NCBI GenBank assembly: GCA_013368325.1
Contig: JAACJK010000057.1
Location: 434,001-498,000, forward strand
Source: Ephemerocybe angulata
Lineage: Eukaryota > Basidiomycota > Agaricomycetes > Agaricales > Psathyrellaceae
Direction of reading: 5' to 3'
Length of the DNA stretch: 64,000 nt
The notes under the pieces are model-generated. The model searched no databases. It saw only the letters and a list, made by a program, of their open reading frames with translations, and had not been told where the DNA came from. This document shows, in pieces, positions 36,491 through 46,391 of this stretch. The stretch's first letter is position 1, and each line of letters opens with the position of its first letter. A program made the translations under genes and the position numbers.

Positions 36491-38041
36491 CTTGAAGTTT
36501 CCGACTGCGATATTCCTTCCGATACAGAACCTTGGACCTTCGGAGAACGTCAGCAAGTGGTGGTAGCCCTTGATTTCCTTGACCCCAGCTCCAATTCCAT
36601 CCTTCCCACTTTCATCCTCGATCCATCGCACAGGCTTAAACTCCTTTGCGTCCGGGCCCCAGAGATCTTCGGACTGGTTGATGTAAGCGACGGGGCACGT
36701 CACCGGTGTCCCTTTCGCTACAACCATTTCAGAGATGACCTCGCCTCCAGGAGTTCTGATCGGATTGCCGAGAGGAATGACATCGTCTCGACTGGCCTGC
36801 CTTGGTCGTGAACATGCTATATTTTTAAAGGCAAATATGTGTTGCTTACCATGCGAGCTACGCCAGGTAAAGGTGGGTGAAGCCTCAGGGTTTCTTGGGT
36901 GATCGCATTGAGGTACGGGAGGGCCATTAGCTCGTCCCAAGTCAGGTCTCTGGCCTGGAACTTGGATAACTCTTCTCTGAGCGCTGCCTGGAAATCTGGG
37001 TGCCAGCACAACTCTATGAGAGCCCACTAACGCTCCGCGTCAGTAAATACTGTTGAATGGACGACAAAGCACTCTCCGTACCGTTAAAGTGACTTATGAT
37101 TTATGGAAGGTGTCATTGGGTGTCAGTTCGACGGTGAAGTCAGTGATGTTTGGTGACTTACTTGAAGTGGTCTCATAGCCTGCAAATAGTAGGGTGTTCT
37201 GGTGAAGTGTTAGACGACGATTCTAATACGGGTTGAAGACAACGGACCATCTAGTGTGGTATGTGAGTATTCCATGTGTCCAAAGCGGTTCCAAACTCTC
37301 AGACATGACTCAGCGAGCACCTCTTCTTCCGACATCTTTAGCCCATCGGATGCGGTTTCTGCTTTGACTATGAAAGGGAAAATGCCAGCCGGATATTAGA
37401 TGTAACTTAGGCAATACCGAAGCCAGAGTCCACCTAGTAGCCCCACGATTGATTTTTCGACATGCCCGTGCCCTCCATCAGCTAACTCAGCACCCTTTCT
37501 TCCATCAGGATGAATGATCTTATCCGCCAAAGCCGCCATCGACGCTTTGATTCCCTTCATCATCCTATTGTGCCTGGCCGGTAGGCGTTGAAGGACGGGA
37601 AATATGGGAGCCAGAATGAAAAGAGCCCGCGATACAAATCCGGAAGACTCAGGTCGCTCGAAGGCCTCGAAGATCTGCAGGACTTCAGGATCCTTGCCAT
37701 CAGAGACCCGAAGTCGTGCCCAAAGCCGGTGATGCCCAAATTATCCAGAGAGGAATGGTTCATCCTAGCGTGTCGGTGGTCAGCTATCTGTGGAGAGAAA
37801 GTAAGGTTCTCGGCATGCATACCAGGCTTGAACTTCAATTGTGCGGTTCCCGTTATCCAGCAGCGTTTCCCAGTTGGATTTGATCTAGAAAAGTATCAAA
37901 GTTGCACGATAGGCAGATTGACGCAAAAGAGAGCTCTGAGAGCGCTGAGTCTAGTACCTTGTATAGGCCGAATCATAGAAAGTGCTGAGGTAGTTGCGAG
38001 TGGCTGAGATACTAAACGCCGGGGTCAACGCTTTGCGTTGC
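36491..38041 (-). pseudogene. Cytochrome P450 pseudogene, truncated at both ends and frameshifted
   Basis: A tandem paralogue of the P450 just downstream. Present: RKALTPAFSISATRNYLSTF, NHSSLDNLGITGFGHDFGSL, the ISMMGxExxA-like MSEEEVLA, NTLLFAGYETTS, NAITQETLRLHPPLPGVARM, and the heme loop FSEGPRFCIGRNIAVGNFK, all intron-split like the intact gene. Broken: the anchor exon and the following exon are missing upstream of 38041; the exon end near 37961-37968 carries two extra bases; the GSL-DGKDPE region near 37700 has lost one base, so the frame changes; the donor after EEEVLA (about 37310) is altered; and the last exon after NFK is missing, the sequence running straight into the promoter of the intact P450. 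I infer loss of function. Confidence 0.8.
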
Positions 38042-38351
38042 CTGTCGTAAGATAAGCGCAGTTAGTCGATCGTCTCAACCGGCCACTATTTACACATGAT
38101 GAAAACGTACCAACCTGGACACGCTGTGCTGCTCTGAGGCGGCGACCGCCGACAGATGTGACGGCATGTTCAGGGCTGATTACAAGAGTCTTGTATGCGG
38201 AGGAATTCAAAGCTACAGCCCCAGAAGCCTCCAGAGACTGGACCTCATAGTGCTTCTGCAGCAGATTATTGATTGAAAGGAGTGTGCTCGCGAGCTCCAC
38301 TCCTGTTAGGCCAGAGTGCCCGTGTTTCCGTTTTCGAGCTGGTTGCGGCAT
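38025..38351 (-). CDS. Hypothetical small protein divergent from RSA3
   Basis: A frame from ATG 38351 (MPQPARKRKHGHSGLTGVEL) continues ASTLLSINNLLQKHYEVQ and ends within the first exon of the P450 pseudogene at 38025. The first 80 residues have even composition and a basic N-terminus; the tail looks like non-coding read-through, so a splice near 38103 is possible. It starts 160 bp from the RSA3 ATG on the other strand, a plausible divergent pair. No family is recognised. It may not be a real gene. Confidence 0.35.
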   Translation of the reverse strand: MPQPARKRKHGHSGLTGVELASTLLSINNLLQKHYEVQSLEASGAVALNSSAYKTLVISPEHAVTSVGGRRLRAAQRVQVGTFSSCVNSGRLRRSTNCAYLTTGNAKR

Positions 38352-38510
38352 GCTGGAGAGTGATGGGCGAAGGAGGGCGAGCGCCGAGAAAGCAATATGG
38401 GCCTTCGCCGTTTCGGCATTACCCGCCATCACATAGACCCTAACCCAAGAATTTCGAGAATCCTCATTGAATTTGGGCATAGCGCGAATCTTCTACCTCT
38501 ACCACCAAAA

Positions 38511-39203
38511 ATGCCGCCAGCCGCAGCCGCAAAACCAGCACCCAGAAAACGAGTCCGAAAGCGCAAGCGCAGGGCCGCATCGAGCTCAGAGTCCTCCTCA
38601 TCGTCGTCGGACTCGGACTCGGACTCGGACTCGGCACCCACAAAACCCCTCCCAACATCCGCCAAAAAGCCCTCAGCATCCTCCTCCTCTGAAAACGATT
38701 CAGACTCGGACTCATCATCATCATCATCATCTTCGTCGTCGTCGTCGTCTTCATCCTCAGATGACGAAGCACGACCGACGCAACGCAGCTCCAACTTAAA
38801 ACCACTGGGCCAATCGTCCGCGGGTGCCGAACCCTCGAAGAAACCCGCACGCAGATTCTCCCCGTCCCCATCACCCCCACCCGCCGAAATCCCCTCATTC
38901 CTACCCACAGCGGACGCCGCAGAAAAGGAGAAGACTGAGCAGGCTATGAAGTCCCAGTTCCGGAAGTTCTGGCTGACCTCGGTCGCGGATGGCTTTAAAG
39001 ACGATTTGGAGGAGATTCGGAAGGTGCGTCTCCATCTATCCTCGTTTTGAGGGCAAGGAAACTGATGATAGTGGTTGAATTAGGAACCCAATCTCAATAC
39101 GTCGCGGTTAGCTCTGCTTATCGACTCACTGGCCTCAGGATCCGACGTTTTTACAAGCCAAAAAGACGGGGGTGCAGGCGATATTTCCACCCTTCTCAGT
39201 TGA
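38511..39203 (+). CDS. RSA3: Ribosome assembly protein 3 (Rsa3)
   Basis: Nucleolar factor for late 60S subunit assembly. ATG at 38511 (MPPAAAAKPAPRKRVRKRKR): a basic N-terminus, then a long Ser/Asp run with many consecutive serines, a Pro-rich linker and the C-terminal Rsa3 domain: SQFRKFWLTSVADGFKDDLE, EIRK, intron 39024-39084, then EPNLNTSRLALLIDSLASGSDVF and a short tail ending STLLS, stop at 39201-39203. The FW-T-VADGFKDDLE-IRK-(E/D)P-L-..LLIDSLASG pattern is the family hallmark. Confidence 0.85.
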
Positions 39204-39295
39204 TGACAATACACGAGACGCACTTTCTTACCTCTCCACACATCGAATCCGAACCATAACACCAAGGTATATCATTAAAACAGGTTCTGCTACTA

Positions 39296-41452
39296 TTATA
39301 CACTCTCTCCAGACCTATCCGGCAGCTGCACACTAACAACTCCAAGCCTCTTCATATCAAACTCCTCCAACTCTGCCCCATCCTTCTCCCCCTCCCCATT
39401 CTTCAAACTCTTGCTCCTCCTCCCCCGTGCACCCATCGACAACTCCCTCGGAGGATACTCCATCCTCTGCCTCTTCCTCCCCCTCTGCTCCGACGCATCG
39501 CTCTCCGCAGTCCTAATCCTAGACAACGACGCCCCCTGCCATTGCAAACTCCCCGCCCCGGGCGAGATCACCATCCTCTCCCCCCGCTGCTGACCTGCGC
39601 TACTTCCAGCCTGCAGCAGCCCCTGCATACTCCCTCCATGCGGACCTGTACCATACCGCTTAAGCGTCCGGATGATCATAAGCAGGTAAATCATGCCCAA
39701 CGCAAAGACCAGTGTGATAGCGATGCGTGGACCTAGTGCTGCTTTGCGCGAAAGAGGGGGTCGTACGTCTGGATCTGCTTCGGAGCCTGTTCTCCATACA
39801 AAGGAGAGGATGGAGGAAAGGAAGAACAGCATGGCCCTTCAAAAGAATGTAGTGATGAGTGTGACTGAATTATGGGCTAAGAGAATGGGAGTGCGTACCA
39901 GGAGATCCAGACTGCGGGCATGGCGAGCATAACCCACACGTTCCACCATATCAGAGTTTTCGTCTTGCGTGCCTCCTACACTACCATTATTAGACGCCTC
40001 ATAAATAGCGGTCACTGAACGCACCTCAGCCCACTTGGACGCCCTAAACATACTCCGCATCGACGCGAACCTCACAATATACATACACCCATACGACAAA
40101 CTCATCAACGCCGACACCAACGACAACAGCGCCAACGTCCTCGTCACCGGATCCTCCGCAGCCTCCGGCACCTGGAATATACTCAAAATAGCTGAAGACA
40201 GCAACGCCGACACGACATTCAACGTCTTCCACTCGCGGATGAGCGAGTCAATGAACGCCTCCCAGGAATACTTGAACCGATACAGCGACGGCGACACGGA
40301 CGTCGGCGTCCACTCGTCCGGGAACGGCAGCGGCAGCGGCGACGAGTCCAACAGCGACGGGTGCGAGGTCGCCCGCGGTGGCGAGTCCACTCTCGGTTGA
40401 CCCTCGAGTGTCGCCGTTTCCGTCGCGCTCTTGTCGTTGCACATGACGTCGATCATGCGCTCGATCTCAGGCCTGCTGACCTCCGCCTCCTCGAATATCC
40501 TCGCCACGCGCGAGAAATACATAGCAGGGATGCGCAGGAGGAGGTTCAGATACAGCTGCCTCGGCAAACTGTCTGTCACGAACATCTGCGCATCTTCGAA
40601 GAACGCTTTGATCGACGTAACGGGTATGACCTCGGCGCACTGGTACGCCCCACTACTCGACGACGAGGACGACGTCGTGAGTTGAATCCCCCCGACCTCC
40701 ATGTCCGGGGTCGGGGGCGGGGAGATAATACCGGAGAGGGTGAATTTCTTTCTGTGGCGGCGGTTCTTGAATGGGTTGACGGGGATGAAGGGTTCTTCTT
40801 TCATGTGGTGCCCTCTACGGGTTCGGTGGATGCCTGAGGACCATTGGTGGAACATCCGTAAGGGCGAGGCTGCGCGCGAGTGCGGGCCAGAGGGGGGTGG
40901 GGAGCTGAGTGGGGGTCTGCCAATGTTGGGGTTGGGAGACGCCGACGGATCGCTCGCACGTCCTCCTACTAGCTTCGAGAACGCTGCAAGTCCGTTAGTT
41001 CTTCGTAAATCGTAGAGAATAGGTAAACCGACGCACCTTGACCGACCCTCCTCGTTGTAGGTTGAGATCCACGCTCACTATCGAACGAGATACGCTGTTT
41101 CGGCGTTTCCTTCCCACTGGGCGACGTCTCCCTCGACGCCCGCCCTTCACGCATCTGCCCGGCTCGTCGAGGACCCCATGAGTCGTGCCGTATGGTCTCG
41201 AGATCAAGACTGTGCCGGTAGTTGCGCCAGGCTTGTATCCCTCTCGGTCTTTCTTGCGGAAGGGCTGAAAGCTTGTCGGACGAGGTTAGTTTCGAGGATT
41301 GCGTTCCTTGAGGCTTGTGAGGGTCTGATTTTGTCGATAAAGGAATGGAAATGCGCACCGAGAACAGAGTCCTGCATCTCCGCAGTTCCAGGCGTCTGAA
41401 CTTCCACCTCTGAAGGTTCTTGGACAACAGGAAAGGGCACTAGATTATCCAT
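39296..41452 (-). CDS. Multi-pass membrane protein of unknown function
   Basis: ATG at 41452 (MDNLVPFPVVQEPSEVEVQT). A long Ser/Arg/Pro-rich cytosolic N-terminus (RRAGQMREGRASRETSPSGK, FHQWSSGIHRTRRGHHMKEE) follows. A folded soluble part contains IKAFFEDAQMFVTDSLPRQL and IPAMYFSRVARIFEEAEVSR. Hydrophobic segments come next: WKTLNVVSALLSSAILSIFQ, TLALLSLVSALMSLSYGCMY, IWWNVWVMLAMPAVWISW and MLFFLSSILSFVW, then IAITLVFALGMIYLLMII. A basic C-terminal tail ends LPDRSGESV, stop at 39296. Five exons. The layout (helix bundle plus 4-5 membrane spans) occurs in conserved fungal proteins without assigned function; I do not recognise a named family. Confidence 0.7.
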
Positions 41453-42012
41453 CTCCAGTCGTTGTCGTGCTGTGATTTCTTGGCTATAGTGAGTATTGGA
41501 TTTCGATGACTAGAGTCTGTTAGCCAGCCTCTAGTTTGAGTTTTCGCGAGGACAATTGTCCTCTGCTCTGATAGCCAACCCGAGGATTTGTTGATGGTGG
41601 CCATTGTACCCGAGGTGTCTTATGAAGCTTTCGTGCCGCTTACAGCAGAGTTACAGCTTCTATTCGGGGGTTTGTGGGCAGGACCGTACGGTTATGTCGG
41701 TGTCAGGAGTAGAGGTCGCCAATTGGGCAGAGTCACATCCGAAGTCATTGTGACACCGTGGGAAGACATTCTGTGACCCGGGTTGGGCGCTTAAGCGCTT
41801 AGGGGGCCAACTATGGGAGACTTTCGCTTAGAGCAAGGCAGTTTGCTGTTCAAAGTGGGTATGCGGTGGTACAAAGGACATTTTATTGGGCTAGAAAGGG
41901 GGATGGGGGATGGGGAAGATCCGACAAGGTGTTAGATCACCCTCGAGAGTCCTCAGAAAACGCTGCCCACGGGCAAGTCGGGATATCGTACACAGCTCTC
42001 AAATTTCCAAGC
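41453..42012. other. Junction region of F-box copy B with a 280-bp insertion/deletion difference
   Basis: 41665-41691 and 41971-42012 match a continuous stretch beside copy A (7464-7530). The intervening 280 bp (41692-41970) has no counterpart there. No gene is seen. Confidence 0.6.
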
Positions 42013-43680
42013 CTACATAACATCAACCATCTCATACCTCGTATCAGCCTGCACATATACCCCCGCATCTCTCAACACCCCCAACACGTCAGCATAAGGG
42101 TCCAATATCGACACCTTCTCCTGCTCGCGATACGTCAACACCAAGCGCGTGATACTATCCGGCGGCGCCTCGAACACCGTCTGGTCATTGTGTCTGGCTT
42201 TGTACCACGGCCTGCGATCTCTGAAAAAGTTGAAGAGATGCGTGAGGTCAAAGTCCGCAGGGAGGTTCAAGATCTCCAGCGTCTCGAGCACAGGGAAGTA
42301 CTTCCCCCCAAAGAGGAACGGCGTCGACCGGAGGTAGCTGAAAAGCTGCGGATCGAACATGACGTTGTCGAGTGTGAGGCGGGTGAGGGCGGGGAGCTGG
42401 TTGACGAGGAAGGCGTGGAGGGCGTCGGACGCAATGTGCACGTCGTGGATGCGCAGGGTACGCAGGTCTTCCCACTTCTTCATGAGGGATTCCCAGTTTA
42501 TGTGTCTGAGTACGTCCAGGTCAAGCGTATGCTTATTGCTGGGGTCCGCCATGTTTGTGAAGCTGATATCTAGATGTCGCAGACGAGGCGCCCTGACTAA
42601 CCCGAACATCTCCATGCTCCACGTTCTGCGCAGGTGTCGGAGTCGCAGCGTGCGCAGTCGAGGGAAAGGAAGATTCTGAAGGGAATCAGGTATGGCTAAA
42701 AGGCGGGACCCTGCGTAGGAACCCATGTTAAGAACCAGCTCTTTCACGTTGATGCAGTGTTGAAGGAGTTCAAGAATGTGCCGATGGGTCCAGTCACAGC
42801 TGAGCTCGAAGGTGGTGAGGTTATTGAGGAAGGTGGGAGGGATGAGGACCCGTGCTGCGTCGAGTAGCCTCCACTCGTCACCGAAGGCGTTTTTGAGTAG
42901 GGGTAGGTGTAGCCTGAACTCTGTCACTGTGTGCGGAAGATAATCGAACGGTGATGGGGAGGAGGACCTCGTATTTTCGGTCCACTCGCTGCCGAATCCC
43001 AGTGTGAGCGAACGGAGGGATGCCCAGCGGGACGGGGGGAAGGACTGCCCCGGCTCCATCACCAGGTGTGGTTCGACGGGATGGATTGAATTCATTATCC
43101 GCCTATAGCATTCCGTGCTCGGCACTTTGATAGTGAGATGGTCAAGGACCGGACCCTCTACCAATAGTCTCGCCAAGGTTGGATTTGCAGACTCGCATCG
43201 GGGAATACGGCGATAGTTTCGACCTTGGCAATCGTGCCAGCGAGTAACAACCCACTTGAGGGATTTGGGTAGGATGTCGTCCGAGGATCCGGAGTGGCCG
43301 TACCAGGCCATTATCCTGTCGAAGTTGATGTCGTATCGCTTGAGCTCCACGCCTCTCCATAGGCGCAGAGTGGCTCGGGCAGCCTCGTACCAGCTTCTGC
43401 AGACGAGGCTTAGGCCTATCAGGTATGTCCGGTCGACCTCATCCAAAATATCTGGCAGGACTAGGCTGAAGATGTGCCCGAGCACCTCCAAAGGCATAAG
43501 CCTTATAGGAGAGAGGATCCCACGATGCTGTTGAAGCTGAGATTCGAGTTCCTGCAATTGGGCTCGCAGATCCGCAGCCTTGTCCTCGAGAGTCTGGATC
43601 CCTTCCCGGATTTGTTTCGTCTCGGGGGTGGTTGGGACCGCATTACTGTGGGCCAGGTGGGATATGGCGCTTGGGGTCAT
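42013..43680 (-). CDS. F-box protein with N-terminal coiled coil (copy B)
   Basis: Close paralogue of copy A at 7.5-9.2 kb: same coiled coil (IQTLEDKAADLRAQLQELES), same F-box (LSPIRLMPLEVLGHIFSLVL) and the same leucine-rich body (LRTLRLRHL, LRHLDISFTNM, LTRLTLDNVMF). Start placed at 43680 (MTPSAISHLAHSNAVPTTPE), which aligns with copy A; an upstream in-frame ATG exists at 43707. Most substitutions are conservative and the frame is intact, so both copies look functional. The region beside the stop is also duplicated. Likely SCF adaptor, substrate unknown. Confidence 0.85.
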   Translation of the reverse strand: MTPSAISHLAHSNAVPTTPETKQIREGIQTLEDKAADLRAQLQELESQLQQHRGILSPIRLMPLEVLGHIFSLVLPDILDEVDRTYLIGLSLVCRSWYEAARATLRLWRGVELKRYDINFDRIMAWYGHSGSSDDILPKSLKWVVTRWHDCQGRNYRRIPRCESANPTLARLLVEGPVLDHLTIKVPSTECYRRIMNSIHPVEPHLVMEPGQSFPPSRWASLRSLTLGFGSEWTENTRSSSPSPFDYLPHTVTEFRLHLPLLKNAFGDEWRLLDAARVLIPPTFLNNLTTFELSCDWTHRHILELLQHCINVKELVLNMGSYAGSRLLAIPDSLQNLPFPRLRTLRLRHLRRTWSMEMFGLVRAPRLRHLDISFTNMADPSNKHTLDLDVLRHINWESLMKKWEDLRTLRIHDVHIASDALHAFLVNQLPALTRLTLDNVMFDPQLFSYLRSTPFLFGGKYFPVLETLEILNLPADFDLTHLFNFFRDRRPWYKARHNDQTVFEAPPDSITRLVLTYREQEKVSILDPYADVLGVLRDAGVYVQADTRYEMVDVM

Positions 43681-44111
43681 GGTTGCGGTGATAAGAGCAG
43701 GATGCAAGAGGCTATCTCAGCCTTTTCAGCCGTCCTTTGTTCCGTGGGAGCCTGTGGTCCGTGGACACGGCCATCATCGTCCCCATCACTGCATCGTGAT
43801 AGACGCCCGCGACCGGGCCTGAACTCGGCGCTGCAAGTATGACAGCGTATAAGGAGAGAAAGATCCTGGGTCAGGGAGGCGCGTGAGTAGGGCAATGATC
43901 ACTGGGTAGAATTCTTTGTCAAACTTTGGTTTTCCCGCCCGGGGCACGTATAGTATAAGAGGGACGGAACTTCGAGTGGTCTGTATCCATCCTTTGTTTC
44001 CATTCAAGAACGATTTCGTTTCCGTATTTACTGTACACCTACTGATATAAAGCACCTTTACAATCCTTAATTCTCTTTTTTTTCTTCTTCAGACCCTCGA
44101 CATGAATGCCC
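43681..44111. other. Intergenic region between F-box copy B and ADE2
   Basis: Its first part (to about 43960) resembles the 5' flank of copy A (for example CAAACTTTGGGTTTCCCGCC near 9484 and CAAACTTTGGTTTTCCCGCC near 43920), showing that the duplication includes the promoter. The rest is the 3' flank of ADE2. Confidence 0.55.
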
Positions 44112-46059
44112 CTAGGTCCGCTTCACCTGGTACCTTTCCCAGCCTACCTCCTGCAGAGTCTCAACCTTGCCCAAAACCTCATTCTCCATCTTCTTCATGT
44201 ACAGCTCCATCTCTCCAATAAGCCGGGGAATGCCAGCCGACAGGATCCGAACAGCGAGCAGGCCCGCATTCGTGCTATTGTTGATAGCGACGGTAGCCAC
44301 AGGAATGCCGCGCTAGAGGACAATTCAGTGCACAGTCCAAGCCATAAACCAAAGATACATACGGGCATCTGCACGATACTGTGCAGCGAATCCACACCAT
44401 CGAGCGTGCTCCCCTTCACAGGAACACCGATAACAGGAAGCGCCGTCATCGCCGCCACCATCCCAGGCAAATGCGCCGCCCCACCTGCGCCCGCAATGAT
44501 CGTCTTCAACCCGCGCGTCGCAGCCGACCTCGCATACTCGACCATCCGGTCCGGCGTCCGATGCGCAGACACAATCGACAGCTCATACGGCACCTCGAAC
44601 GCGTCCAGGATGCGCGCCGCGGCGAGCATAACAGGCAGATCCGAGTCCGAGCCCATGATGATGCCCACCAGGGGGTTGGGGTCGGAAAACCCGGCTCCAG
44701 GAGAAGCGGGGAGAGCGGCGTACCTGTTCGCCTCCTCCTCGGAGCCATCGGGCAGCGCGAGGAGGAGCGGGCGGAGACGCGCCCGGAGCTGGGCGTCGGA
44801 CTCCGCGACGATGGTGATGTGGCCCATTTTGCGGCCCTTGCGGCACTCGGCTTTGCCATAGAGGTGGACGGCGGTGCCCGGGGTGGCGAGGGCGACGTCC
44901 CGGACGGCTTCGATTTCGGACATGGAGGAGGAGTGGCCGATGAGGTTGAGCATGACGGAGGAAGGCACTTTGAGGGCGGTGGACCCGAGCGGCAGGGAGA
45001 GGATGGCGCGGAGGTGGTTTTCGTACTGTGAGGTTTCGCAGGCTTCGATGGTGTAATGGCCCGAGTTGTGGGGGCGGGGGGCGATCTCGTTAATGTAGAT
45101 CTGGTCTGGGGAGTGTTAAAGAACAGATTTGTTACAAGGAAAGTAACTTACTATCTTCCAATAAAAACATCTCGACTCCAAAGACACCGGCACCCGTGAA
45201 GGTCTTGACAGCATCTTCAGCAATCTTCCGTGCCCTCTCTGAAAGCGTAGCGTCACGACTGCGCAGAGGCGCGAAAACGAGGTGACAAATGTTATCCTTG
45301 TGCACTGTCTCCACGACAGGGTACGACGCGACCTCGCCAGTAGCCGAGCGGACGACCATAACCGCGATCTCCTTCACGAAAGGCATCCACTTCTCCGCGT
45401 ACAACGGCCGGCCTCCCAGCGACTTAATGGCCTCGGGAATCTGGCTCGCGTCTCGGATGGCGTAGTTTCCCCGCCCATCGTACGCAAGGGTCCGACTCTT
45501 GAGCATCAACGGCAGTCCAAGCTTATCCACAGCAGCCTGCACCGACTCGACTGTATTTTCAACAGCCTGGAAAGGCCCAATAGCGAGTCGCGCCGCTGCC
45601 AAGTGTTCCTTCTGGCGATACTTGTCCTGGATAAGATGGATGGTGTCCGGGCTGGGGTGGATCTGCAGCGACGAGTAGCCCTCGATCTGCTTCAAGCTCT
45701 CGACATTGACGTGCTCGATCTCCATCGTCAGCACGTCGACCTTCCGCGCCAACTCCTGGATCTTCTCCGCGTCGCTGAAGTGGCCATCTACATGCGCAAG
45801 CCCTGGGTCGGTGGGAGCGAGGATCTGCTTTGCGGGTGCGTTGTCCCCGGAGTCGAGGATGATGACCTTGACGTTTAATAACGAAGCCGCTGCAGCGAGC
45901 ATACGCCCGAGCTGGCCTCCCCCTATCCAAAAGCAGTTGGTTTCTCAAGTTCGTTATATTCGATCAAGAAGCCTGATATGTTTGCTGTGAGCACCAGATC
46001 TTCAACAGAAAGCACCTATACATACACCCACCAAGAATGCCCACAACCTTGTCTGCCAT
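44112..46059 (-). CDS. ADE2: Phosphoribosylaminoimidazole carboxylase (PurK-PurE fusion)
   Basis: Converts AIR to CAIR in de novo purine synthesis (cytosol). ATG at 46059; a mini first exon gives [10 protein letters not shown], then an intron and [20 protein letters not shown]. The ATP-grasp (PurK) half has [63 protein letters not shown], then after an intron [20 protein letters not shown]. The PurE half follows: [56 protein letters not shown] and [20 protein letters not shown]. The last exon ends [11 protein letters not shown], stop at 44112. Domain order and length match yeast Ade2. In fungi loss of this enzyme usually gives red pigment. Confidence 0.95.
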
Positions 46060-46391
46060 CTCGATAAAAAGTGAAAGTAGAGGAAGAAGAAACTATTGAC
46101 TCCGTAATATGATCGCGCAATGTCGGCAAAATAACCTAACCCCATTATCTACGAATGACGTCGTCCTCCCATCAATGTACTTAGCCACTGCAAATGAGGT
46201 TTCGAAGGTCGAGAAATAGCACTGTTGAATATATTCTATCATCCCATATCTGAGAGCTACGGAGGGGTGCTGGTGACCCTATTCTATGGCGGTCTATTGT
46301 ATTCTACAGATGTAAATGTAACGGATAGGGGGGGTGCTTCAATTCGGTCCTTTGGGTTAGTTCTGGAGAACGACTTTCAGCGGGTACCCAA
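46060..46391. other. Intergenic region between ADE2 and the acyl-CoA oxidase
   Basis: Promoter of ADE2 and 3' flank of the acyl-CoA oxidase. No coding signal is seen. Confidence 0.4.

Noticed and set aside
41866..42573. A 235-codon plus-strand frame, with a similar one at 7375-8091
   Set aside because: Its similarity to the other frame is only because both are antisense to the duplicated F-box genes.
34035..43680. A P450-centred secondary-metabolite cluster
   Set aside because: The neighbours are RSA3, a membrane protein and an F-box gene. No terpene synthase, PKS, NRPS, prenyltransferase or other tailoring enzyme is present in the window.
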